Positions 5,104-10,973 of a DNA stretch of 10,973 nucleotides are shown piece after piece. Within the stretch, counting starts at the first letter, position 1, and every line of letters begins with the position of its first letter. Under the pieces are notes generated by a model. It was not told the DNA's origin, did no database searches, and was given only the letters and a program-made list of their open reading frames with translations. The position numbers and the translations under genes were made by a program. Source of the stretch: HGM13006 sp963649625 (GTDB lineage Bacteria > Bacillota > Clostridia > Oscillospirales > Oscillospiraceae); NCBI GenBank assembly GCA_963649625.1, contig CAVJIP010000167.1, positions 1 to 10,973 on the forward strand. Reading direction: 5' to 3'.

Positions 5104-6867
5104 ATGAAGGTTGTGTACAACGACGGTCATGTGGGAGAGATCGAGCAGGAGCAGGAGCTTCATGTGCTGCGCCACAGTGCCGCCCACATTATGGCCCAGG
5201 CCATCCGGCGGCTGCATCCCCAGGCCCGCTTTGCCTACGGCCCCGCCACGGAGCGTGGCTTCTACTACGATGTGGATTTGGGGGAGGAAAAGCTCACCGA
5301 TGAGGATCTCCAGGCCATTGAGCAGGAAATGCGGAAAATCTGTAAGGAAAACCTCCCCTTCAAGGCCTATGCTCTGCCCCGGGAGGAGGCCATTGCCCTG
5401 ATGGAGGGGCGGGGAGAGAGCTACAAGGTGGAGCATATCGGAGACCTGCCCCAGGACGCCACCATCACCTTCTACCAGCAGGGGGAATACATTGATATGT
5501 GCGTCGGCCCCCATATCACCTATACCAAGGCCCTCAAGGCCTTTAAGGTCACGCAGCAGTCCGGGGCCTATTGGAAAAACGACAAAAACAACAAGATGCT
5601 CACCCGAATTAACGGCATTGCCTTCCGCACCCAGGCGGAGCTGGAGGAGCATTTGAAGCTGATGGAGGAGGCGGAGAAGCGGGATCACCGCCGTCTGGGC
5701 CGGGAAATGGGTCTGTTTATGTTCTGTGACGAGGGCCCCGGCTTCCCCTTCTTCCTGCCCAAGGGCATGGCCATTAAAAACGCCCTGATCGACTACTGGC
5801 GGCAGCTCCACACCCGGGAGGGCTATGTGGAGGTTTCCACCCCCTTGATTATGAACCGGCATCTGTGGGAGACCTCCGGCCACTGGGATCACTACAAGGA
5901 CAATATGTACGCCACCGTCATTGACGACGAGCCCTATTGCATCAAGCCCATGAACTGCCCCGGCGGGGTGATGGTCTATCGGGCCCAGCCCCACAGCTAT
6001 CGGGAGCTGCCTCTGCGGGTAGGAGAGCTGGGCCTGGTACACCGGCATGAGCTGCGGGGGGCCCTGCACGGCCTGTTCCGTGTCCGCTGCTTTACCCAGG
6101 ACGATGCCCACATCTTTATGCGGCCCGACCAGATCGCCGATGAGATTCGGGGGGTGGTGCATCTCATTCACGAGGTCTACACCAAGTTCGGCTTTGACTA
6201 CTTTATGGAGCTTTCCACCCGTCCGGAGGACTCCATGGGCTCTGACGAGGACTGGGAGGCGGCCACCAACGGCCTGCGGGACGCATTGGAGAGCCTGGGC
6301 CTTGACTATATCGTCAACGAGGGAGACGGTGCCTTCTACGGCCCCAAGATCGACTTCCATCTTCGGGACAGCCTGGGCCGAACCTGGCAGTGCGGCACCA
6401 TTCAGCTGGACTTCCAGATGCCCCTGAACTTCCAGCTGGAATATGTGGACGAAAACGGAGAAAAGCAGCGGCCCATTATGATTCACCGGGTCTGCTTCGG
6501 CTCCATTGAGCGGTTTATCGGCATTCTCACCGAGCACTACGCCGGCAAGTTTCCCCTGTGGCTGGCACCCACTCAGGTCAAGGTGCTGCCTGTGTCCGAC
6601 AAAAGCATGGACTACGCCAAGCAGGTCTATGCGACCATCCGAGCCACCGGCATCCGCACGGAGCTGGACGAGCGCAGCGAAAAAATCGGCTATAAGATTC
6701 GGGAGGCTCAGCAGGTGGAGCGGGTTCCCTATATGCTGGTGATTGGGGCCAAGGAGGTAGAGGCCGGAAACATCACCTATCGGAAGCGGGACACCGGCGA
6801 AAGCACCACCCTGTCCCTGGAGGAATTCCTGGCCAAGGTGCAAAAGGAAAACAAGGACCGGGTATAA
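5104..6867 (+). CDS. thrS: Threonine--tRNA ligase, short form lacking the N-terminal TGS domain
   Basis: Charges tRNA-Thr with threonine in the cytoplasm. The 587-residue product starts directly before the editing domain, whose catalytic set is intact (H24 and H28 in HSAAH; C133 and H137 in MCVGPH). The class II core follows: the zinc ligands C285, H336 and H461 correspond to E. coli Cys334, His385 and His511. Motif 2 is FRVRCFTQDDAHIF and motif 3 is HRVCFGSIERFIGILTEH. The C-terminal anticodon-binding domain begins near LAPTQVKVLPVSD. E. coli ThrRS is about 642 residues; the missing part is the N-terminal TGS domain. The ATG at 5104 has an AAAGGAG site 9 nt upstream; an open extension to 5077 starts inside the terminator T-run and is rejected. 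Expression is controlled by the T-box leader, and a terminator follows immediately. Confidence 0.97.
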   Translation: MKVVYNDGHVGEIEQEQELHVLRHSAAHIMAQAIRRLHPQARFAYGPATERGFYYDVDLGEEKLTDEDLQAIEQEMRKICKENLPFKAYALPREEAIALMEGRGESYKVEHIGDLPQDATITFYQQGEYIDMCVGPHITYTKALKAFKVTQQSGAYWKNDKNNKMLTRINGIAFRTQAELEEHLKLMEEAEKRDHRRLGREMGLFMFCDEGPGFPFFLPKGMAIKNALIDYWRQLHTREGYVEVSTPLIMNRHLWETSGHWDHYKDNMYATVIDDEPYCIKPMNCPGGVMVYRAQPHSYRELPLRVGELGLVHRHELRGALHGLFRVRCFTQDDAHIFMRPDQIADEIRGVVHLIHEVYTKFGFDYFMELSTRPEDSMGSDEDWEAATNGLRDALESLGLDYIVNEGDGAFYGPKIDFHLRDSLGRTWQCGTIQLDFQMPLNFQLEYVDENGEKQRPIMIHRVCFGSIERFIGILTEHYAGKFPLWLAPTQVKVLPVSDKSMDYAKQVYATIRATGIRTELDERSEKIGYKIREAQQVERVPYMLVIGAKEVEAGNITYRKRDTGESTTLSLEEFLAKVQKENKDRV

Positions 6868-6872
6868 ACGTC

Positions 6873-6911
6873 GGCCCCCTCAGGCTTTTCCTGTGGGGGC
6901 TGGGTTTTGTT
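6873..6911 (+). terminator. Intrinsic terminator of thrS
   Basis: A hairpin (GGCCCCCTCAGG with CCTGTGGGGGCT, one T-T mismatch, loop CTTTT) starts 5 nt after the thrS stop and is followed by GGGTTTTGTT. On the other strand the downstream sequence is not T-rich, so it probably does not serve the converging tcdA. Confidence 0.85.
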
Positions 6912-6916
6912 GGGGG

Positions 6917-7693
6917 TCAGGAATCCTGAACGGGCCGCAGCCCCTGGGTCAGATCTTTGATGATCTCCCCGGCCAGAATCAGTCCGGCCACCGAGGGCAC
7001 AAAGGCCATGCTGCCGGGAATGTCCCGCCGGGTGGTGCATTTTCGCTCCGTGCCCGGAGGACAGACGCAGTGGGCCCGGCAGCTGATGGACATATCCTCC
7101 AGGGGCCGAAGGGGCGGCTCCTCCGAATAGACCACCTTCAGGCCGGGCACTCCCCGCTTCCGAAGCTCCCGCCGCATGATTCGGGCCAGCGGGCAGACCC
7201 GGGTGTCGTAGATGTCCGCCACCCGAAAGGAGGTCGGGTCCAGCTTGTTTCCCGCCCCCATGGAGCTGATGATGGGCACCCCCAGCCGCTGGCATTGCAG
7301 CACCAGCTCGATTTTGGCGGAAACCGTGTCCACTGCGTCCACCACATAGTCATAGTCGGGAAAAGGAAAGTCCCCGGCGTTTTCCGGCAGGAAAAAGCAC
7401 TTTCTGGTAACCACCCGGGCCTGGGGGTTGATGTCATGGATGCGCTCCTCCATCACCTCCGCCTTGTACCGGCCCAGGGTTTTCCGGGTGGCAATGATCT
7501 GCCGGTTCAGGTTCGTAAGGCACACCCGGTCGTCGTCGATCAGCTCGAAGGCCCCGATGCCGCTGCGGGCCAAAGCCTCGCAGGCATAGCCTCCTACGCC
7601 GCCGATGCCAAACACCGCCACCCTGGCCCTCTGGAGCCGCTCCATGGCGGTCTCCCCCAGAAGCAGCTGCGTTCTGGAAAATTGATTGAGCAT
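6917..7693 (-). CDS. tcdA: tRNA threonylcarbamoyladenosine dehydratase
   Basis: E1-like ATP-dependent enzyme that converts t6A at position 37 of ANN-reading tRNAs to its cyclic form ct6A. The 258-residue product matches the TcdA/CsdL family: N-terminal FSRTQLLLGETAMERL, Rossmann-type nucleotide motif GIGGVG (29-34), then ELIDDDRVCLTNLNRQ (50-65), DAVDTVSAK near 119-127, and SMGAGNKLDP (144-153). The C-terminal CRAHCVC segment with C219 (205-219) forms a cysteine cluster. It differs from MoeB and ThiF in these TcdA-specific blocks. The start has a GAGGAA site about 6 nt upstream. It converges on thrS with 49 nt between the stop codons and is divergent from the small acidic gene. Both tcdA and thrS act on tRNA-Thr among others; a functional link is only suggested. 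Confidence 0.92.
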   Translation of the reverse strand: MLNQFSRTQLLLGETAMERLQRARVAVFGIGGVGGYACEALARSGIGAFELIDDDRVCLTNLNRQIIATRKTLGRYKAEVMEERIHDINPQARVVTRKCFFLPENAGDFPFPDYDYVVDAVDTVSAKIELVLQCQRLGVPIISSMGAGNKLDPTSFRVADIYDTRVCPLARIMRRELRKRGVPGLKVVYSEEPPLRPLEDMSISCRAHCVCPPGTERKCTTRRDIPGSMAFVPSVAGLILAGEIIKDLTQGLRPVQDS

Positions 7694-7731
7694 ACTGTTT
7701 CCTCGGTTCGTTGATTGATTTCCTGGTAATA

Positions 7732-7761
7732 ATCATATTACAGCCGGGGAAACCCGGTCAA
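7732..7761 (-). promoter_or_regulatory. Promoter of tcdA
   Basis: On the minus strand TTGACC (complement of 7756-7761) is separated by 18 bp from TATGAT (complement of 7732-7737), about 40 nt before the tcdA start. Five of six positions match consensus in each hexamer. Confidence 0.75.
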
Positions 7762-7830
7762 CTGTGAATATCCACAAGAATCCTCCGCAAAGCCGTGTCC
7801 GGCCTGTCTATTTTTTTCGCTTTATCCCTC

Positions 7831-7859
7831 TTTACATTCCAGCGGGAAGTGCGTATAAT
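7831..7859 (+). promoter_or_regulatory. Promoter of the small acidic protein gene
   Basis: TTTACA at 7831-7836 and TATAAT at 7854-7859 with a 17-bp spacer make a near-perfect sigma-A promoter. It lies 37 nt before the start codon and is preceded by a T-run (7810-7817). It is divergent from the tcdA promoter, with about 70 bp between the -35 elements. Confidence 0.88.
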
Positions 7860-7896
7860 CATGCTGAACATTCTTCTGCAACAGGAGTGACAGAGC

Positions 7897-8115
7897 ATGA
7901 CAAAATGGATTGCCAAGATCAATGAAAACGACGATGCCTTTGGCGAGGAAATCCTGATGGGAATCGCCGGAGGAGAGACCGGCTTTGAGGTGATTCTCAG
8001 CAATGAGGACGATTCCGGGGTAATGCCCGGCTATACGGAGCAGGAGGCCCGGGAAAACCTGGAGGATTACTACGGCTATTACGACACCTTCTCCTGGCTG
8101 ACGGAGGAGGGATAA
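7897..8115 (+). CDS. Small, highly acidic protein of unknown function
   Basis: I do not recognise this 72-residue protein. It has 18 acidic residues (12 Glu, 6 Asp) against 3 basic ones, so it is very negatively charged (about -15). It has no signal peptide, membrane segment or cysteine. Aromatic residues cluster near the C-terminus in a DYYGYYDTFSWL stretch, preceded by a probable helix (YTEQEARENLEDYY). It is very likely a real gene: a near-consensus promoter lies 37 nt upstream, an AGGAGTGA ribosome binding site sits 6-7 nt before the ATG, and a strong terminator follows 29 nt after the stop. It is monocistronic, between divergent tcdA and convergent pnp. The charge would suit a DNA- or RNA-mimic, or a small partner protein, but no function is claimed. 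Confidence 0.8.
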   Translation: MTKWIAKINENDDAFGEEILMGIAGGETGFEVILSNEDDSGVMPGYTEQEARENLEDYYGYYDTFSWLTEEG

Positions 8116-8143
8116 GCCCCTCTTTTCTCCCAACGTTGTACGC

Positions 8144-8182
8144 AAAAGCGGCAGGCTTCAGCCTGCCGCTTTCCTATCTTTT
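8144..8182. terminator. Bidirectional terminator between the small acidic gene and pnp
   Basis: A perfect 12-bp stem AAAGCGGCAGGC/GCCTGCCGCTTT (8145-8156, 8161-8172) with a TTCA loop. On the plus strand it is followed by a pyrimidine-rich tail with T-runs. On the minus strand it ends in CTTTTG, so it can also end pnp transcripts, whose stop codon is only a few nucleotides away. Confidence 0.88.
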
Positions 8183-8183
8183 C

Positions 8184-10301
8184 TTACTTCTTTTTCGCCA
8201 TTTCCCGCAGGGCATCTCGCCGGGACAGGTTGACCCGGCCTCTTTCATCGATGTCCGTGACCTTGACCCAGGTCATGTCCCCCACGTTCAGCACGTCCTC
8301 TACCTTTTCCACCCGGTGATTTTCCAGCTTGGAAATGTGAATCATGCCGTCCTTTCCGGGGGCCAGCTCCACAAAAGCGCCGATGGGAATGATCCGCACC
8401 ACCTTGCCGTAGTACAGCTTGCCCACCTCCGGGACAAAGCAGATGTTGTCAATGGCGGTTTTGGCGGCCCGGCAGGCGGCACCGTCCACGGCGGAGATAA
8501 AGATAGAGCCGTCGTCGTCAATGTCGATTTTTGCGCCGGTCTCTGCGGTGATCTTCTGAATGGTCTTTCCGCCGGAGCCGATGACCTCCCGAATCTTGTC
8601 CACGGGAATCTTCATGGAGATCATCTTGGGGGCGTACTCGCTGACCTCCTTCCGAGGCTCGGGAATGCAGGGCAGCATGACCTGCTCCAGAATCTCCAGG
8701 CGGGCCTGGCGGCAGCTCTCCAAAGCGTTTTCAATGATCTCCATGGTCAGGCCGTCGTTTTTCAGATCCATCTGAATGGCGGTGACGCCCTGGGTGGTAC
8801 CGGCCACCTTAAAGTCCATCTCTCCGTGGAAGTCCTCCACGCCCTGGATGTCGATAAAGGTACGGAAGGTGTCTCCCTCGGAAATCAGGCCGCAGGAGAT
8901 GCCGGCCACAGGCCGCTTAATGGGCACGCCTGCGTCCATCAGGGCCAGGGTCGTGCCGCAGATAGAGCCCTGAGAGGTGGAGCCGTTGGAGGAGAGCACA
9001 TCGGAAACCACCCGGATGGCATAGGGGAACTCCTCCACAGAGGGCAGAACAGGAGCCAAGGCCTTTTCTACCAGGGCCCCGTGGCCGTACTCCCGGCGGG
9101 AGGTGGAGCGGCTGGAGCGGGCCTCACCGGTGGAGAAGGCGGGCATATTGTAGTGATGCATCCAGCGCTTGCCCTCCTCGGGGAAGATGGTATCCAGCTT
9201 CTGCATCATGCTCAGGCTGCCCAGGGTGCAGACGGACAGCACCTGGGTCTGGCCGCGGGTGAACAGGCCGGAGCCATGCACTCTGGGCAGGACCCCCACC
9301 TCGGCGGCCAGAGGCCGAATCTCATCGGTGCGGCGGCCATCCACTCGCTTTCCGGCCAGCAGCCATTTCTTTACGACCTTCTTCTGCATCTTGTACAAGC
9401 AGACCTCAATGTGCTGGTCGTAGTCCTCGTACTTCTCCGCAAATTTCTCCGCAAAGTCCAGCCGGATGGCCGCCAGACGCTCCTCTCGGACGTTTTTGTC
9501 GGGGGTGTCCAGGGCGTACTCGATTTGATCCAGGCCGTACTCCATCAGGTCATTGAGCATATCATAGTTGACAGCGGCCTTTTCAAAGGTGAACTTGGGC
9601 TTGCCGATGGCGGCCACGATCTCGTTGATAAAGGCCACGATTTTCTGGTTTGTCTCATGGGCCAGCCGAATGCCTCCCAGGAGAATGTCCTCGGGAATCT
9701 CGTTGGCCTCGGTTTCGATCATGACCACCTTCTCTGCGGTGGAGGCGATGGTCACGAACATATCGGCCTTCTGGTGCTGCTCATAGCTGGGGTTTACCAC
9801 ATACTCCCCGTCCACATAGGCCACCTGGGTGGTGGCCATAGGGCCGTTCCAGGGCACATCGGAATAGGCGGTGGCGATAAATGCGCCCAGGGAGGCCACC
9901 ACCTCAATGGAGTTGTCGTAATCGTTGGACAGGGCGGTGCAGGTGATGACCACGTCGTTGCGCAGGTCATCGTCAAAGAAGGGACGCATGGGCCGGTCAA
10001 TCAAACGGCTTACCAGCACGCCCTTTTCGGAGGGACGGCCCTCCCGGCGGAGATAGGCCCCGGGAATGCGGCCCACGGAATACATCCGCTCCTCAAAGTC
10101 GATGGTCAAGGGGAAGTAGTCAATGCCGGACTTGGGGGCGGAGGACGCCACCACCGTGGTCAGCACCACCGTGTCGCCGTAGCGGCAGATGCACTCCCCG
10201 TTGCACAGCTCCGCCACCTTGCCGGTGATGACCGTAAAGGGGCGGCCGCCGATCTCGGTTTGAAAAACGTGCTGGTCGGGAAATTCTTTTTTTGTTACCA
10301 T
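8184..10301 (-). CDS. pnp: Polyribonucleotide nucleotidyltransferase (PNPase)
   Basis: Phosphate-dependent 3'-5' exoribonuclease of mRNA decay, able to run in reverse and add tails. The 705-residue product has the full architecture: first RNase PH domain (about 10-145, with FEERMYSVGRIPGAYLRREG), helical linker (about 240-315), and second RNase PH domain (about 320-545). Catalytic D490, D496 and K498 lie in VEDFHGEMDFKVAGT and match E. coli Asp486, Asp492 and Lys494. A KH domain follows (GSGG at 575-578), then an S1 domain (about 625-695, KDGMIHISKLENHRVEKVEDVL). The ATG at 10301 has a canonical AGGAGGT site 7 nt upstream. It lies downstream of rpsO, as in many bacteria, with a terminator and a long leader hairpin between them. 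I could not find a convincing separate promoter, so expression may rely on readthrough from rpsO. Confidence 0.98.
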   Translation of the reverse strand: MVTKKEFPDQHVFQTEIGGRPFTVITGKVAELCNGECICRYGDTVVLTTVVASSAPKSGIDYFPLTIDFEERMYSVGRIPGAYLRREGRPSEKGVLVSRLIDRPMRPFFDDDLRNDVVITCTALSNDYDNSIEVVASLGAFIATAYSDVPWNGPMATTQVAYVDGEYVVNPSYEQHQKADMFVTIASTAEKVVMIETEANEIPEDILLGGIRLAHETNQKIVAFINEIVAAIGKPKFTFEKAAVNYDMLNDLMEYGLDQIEYALDTPDKNVREERLAAIRLDFAEKFAEKYEDYDQHIEVCLYKMQKKVVKKWLLAGKRVDGRRTDEIRPLAAEVGVLPRVHGSGLFTRGQTQVLSVCTLGSLSMMQKLDTIFPEEGKRWMHHYNMPAFSTGEARSSRSTSRREYGHGALVEKALAPVLPSVEEFPYAIRVVSDVLSSNGSTSQGSICGTTLALMDAGVPIKRPVAGISCGLISEGDTFRTFIDIQGVEDFHGEMDFKVAGTTQGVTAIQMDLKNDGLTMEIIENALESCRQARLEILEQVMLPCIPEPRKEVSEYAPKMISMKIPVDKIREVIGSGGKTIQKITAETGAKIDIDDDGSIFISAVDGAACRAAKTAIDNICFVPEVGKLYYGKVVRIIPIGAFVELAPGKDGMIHISKLENHRVEKVEDVLNVGDMTWVKVTDIDERGRVNLSRRDALREMAKKK

Positions 10302-10325
10302 AGAGTTACCTCCTGTTTTGCTTCC

Positions 10326-10400
10326 GGCACAGGACGTTTAGCACTTGAAACAGGGCCTGAGCGTCAGAACCTCTTTCAACTGCTAAAACGGAGCTGTGCC
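10326..10400 (-). promoter_or_regulatory. Long rod-like hairpin in the pnp leader
   Basis: Just upstream of the pnp ribosome binding site, 75 nt fold on themselves along their whole length: GGCACAG (10326-10332) with CTGTGCC (10394-10400), CGTTTAGCA (10335-10343) with TGCTAAAACG (10381-10390, one bulge), TTGAAA (10345-10350) with TTTCAA (10374-10379), AGG (10352-10354) with CCT (10370-10372), and CTGA (10357-10360) with TCAG (10364-10367) around a 3-nt loop. That is about 29 base pairs broken by small internal loops, with no T-run after it, so it is not a terminator. In E. coli a long hairpin in the same place is cut by RNase III and lets PNPase repress its own translation. The same role here is inferred. 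Confidence 0.65.
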
Positions 10401-10419
10401 CTTTTGTGGATAAACGGAC

Positions 10420-10445
10420 AAAAAAGGCGGCTCAGAGAGCCGCCC
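10420..10445 (-). terminator. Intrinsic terminator of rpsO
   Basis: On the minus strand a perfect 8-bp stem GGCGGCTC/GAGCCGCC with a TCT loop (10426-10444) is followed by six T residues (complement of 10420-10425). It sits 42 nt after the rpsO stop and upstream of the pnp leader, separating the two genes. Partial readthrough into pnp is plausible, as known for E. coli rpsO-pnp. Confidence 0.92.
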
Positions 10446-10486
10446 CTTTTTACAGATTTCCGCAGCTGCCGGGCGGCAATGGGGAT

Positions 10487-10753
10487 TTACTTCCGCAGTC
10501 CCAGCCGCTTAATCAGCTCACGATAGCGGTTGATGTCCTTCTTGGCCAGATAGTCCAGAAGGTTGCGCCGCTTACCGACCATCTTTAGCAGGCCCCGACG
10601 GCTGTGGTCATCGTGGATGTGGGTGCGCAGATGCTCGGTGAGCTCATTGATGCGGTAGGTGAGCACGGCCACCTGAACCTCGGGGGAACCGGTGTCGCCC
10701 TCATGGGTCGCATACTGCTTGATGATCTCTTCCTTGACTTCCTTGCGAATCAT
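10487..10753 (-). CDS. rpsO: Small ribosomal subunit protein uS15
   Basis: Primary binder of the central domain of 16S rRNA in 30S assembly, also contributing to the B4 bridge to 50S. The 88-residue product is of normal length and matches the family throughout: GDTGSPEVQVAVLTYRI at 19-35, LTEHLRTHIHDDHSRRGL at 38-55, the rRNA-binding HDDHSRRGLL region, and the C-terminal YRELIKRLGLRK. The ATG at 10753 is chosen over an in-frame GTG four codons upstream, because that GTG lies inside the AAAGGTGG ribosome binding site. It has its own consensus promoter and a leader of about 100 nt with a strong hairpin, and is followed by a terminator and pnp. Confidence 0.97.
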   Translation of the reverse strand: MIRKEVKEEIIKQYATHEGDTGSPEVQVAVLTYRINELTEHLRTHIHDDHSRRGLLKMVGKRRNLLDYLAKKDINRYRELIKRLGLRK

Positions 10754-10856
10754 AGTGTTTTCCACCTTTCCAATATTGTTACCCGAATGCTAAGTGGCGG
10801 GCGGGTGAAGCCCGGAGTCCCGGCGTTGTCCCGCAACTGAGCCATTGGGCATACCG
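10754..10856 (-). promoter_or_regulatory. Structured rpsO leader, candidate S15 autoregulatory site
   Basis: The leader of about 100 nt contains a two-part hairpin: GCGGG (complement of 10830-10834) with CCCGC (complement of 10801-10805), and inside it CCGG/CCGG (10820-10823, 10812-10815) around a 4-nt loop, with a symmetric 6-nt internal loop between the two stems. S15 is known to repress its own translation through leader structures that differ between phyla. Location and structure fit, but I cannot match this one to a described class. Confidence 0.4.
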
Positions 10857-10861
10857 ATAAG

Positions 10862-10889
10862 ATTATATCACTTTTTTTCTTTTTGTAAA
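10862..10889 (-). promoter_or_regulatory. Promoter of rpsO
   Basis: On the minus strand TTTACA (complement of 10884-10889) and TATAAT (complement of 10862-10867) are 16 bp apart. The spacer is A-rich and ends in TGA just before the -10 (extended -10). Transcription should start near 10855. Confidence 0.9.
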
Positions 10890-10973
10890 GGAAAACCTGC
10901 GAAAAATTCCGGAACTTTTCTGTGATGTAAATAGATATGACCCAATCAAGGTGAAACAATCTCAATGTGGTAC

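Noticed and set aside
5059..6843. 594-codon open frame antisense to thrS
   Set aside because: It mirrors the thrS coding frame, has low-complexity Leu/Gly/Val composition, and ends in the T-box terminator.
6917..7714. Plus-strand frame antisense to tcdA (begins at 6893)
   Set aside because: Shadow of tcdA; begins in the thrS terminator and lacks a ribosome binding site.
10302..10419. A separate promoter for pnp
   Set aside because: No hexamer pair with proper spacing was convincing, so none was annotated; a weak or unusual promoter cannot be excluded.
8136..10526. 796-codon open frame antisense to pnp on the plus strand
   Set aside because: It is a shadow of the GC-rich pnp gene: His/Gly/Val-rich composition, no known domains, no ribosome binding site, and it runs through two terminators.
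1..10973. CRISPR array, tRNA or rRNA genes, prophage or toxin-antitoxin system
   Set aside because: No regularly spaced repeats, no tRNA-like cloverleaf or rRNA sequence, and no phage or toxin families were seen.

Overview
This is a chromosomal housekeeping stretch from a GC-rich Gram-positive anaerobe, most likely Clostridia of the Oscillospiraceae type (Flavonifractor/Oscillibacter-like). That placement is inferred from strong G/C third-position use, AGGAGG ribosome binding sites, AT-rich consensus sigma-A promoters standing out from a GC-rich background, and a T-box leader on thrS. No sequence search was possible, so genus is not claimed.

Layout: 1-204 is gene-free, purine-rich and hairpin-rich. 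205-1405 (minus strand) is a complete rpsF-ssb-rpsR operon with a consensus promoter, a structured leader that can pair with the rpsF ribosome binding site, and a strong terminator. 1406-1952 holds a decayed fragment of an IS3-type transposase and nothing else recognisable. 1953-4502 is a divergent pair: a LysR-type regulator (minus) and a PutP-type sodium/solute symporter (plus), with promoters sharing one palindromic -10 element. 4503-4813 has no gene. 4814-6911 is a textbook tRNA-sensing unit: promoter, T-box riboswitch with an ACC (Thr) specifier, antiterminator/terminator switch, thrS and terminator. tcdA (ct6A synthesis on tRNA) converges on thrS. A divergently transcribed 72-residue very acidic protein of unknown function has its own consensus promoter and terminator. 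8184-10889 (minus) is rpsO followed by pnp, with a perfect terminator and a 75-nt rod-like hairpin between them.

Common theme: most of the window is translation and RNA metabolism (S6, S18, S15, ThrRS, TcdA, PNPase) plus SSB. Several leaders look autoregulatory: the T-box is certain; the rpsF leader (S6:S18), rpsO leader (S15) and pnp leader hairpin (RNase III/PNPase-type feedback as in E. coli) are candidates. No phage, CRISPR array, toxin system or biosynthetic cluster is seen. The least explained items are the acidic orphan protein, the pnp leader rod, and the structured intergenic DNA at the left edge.
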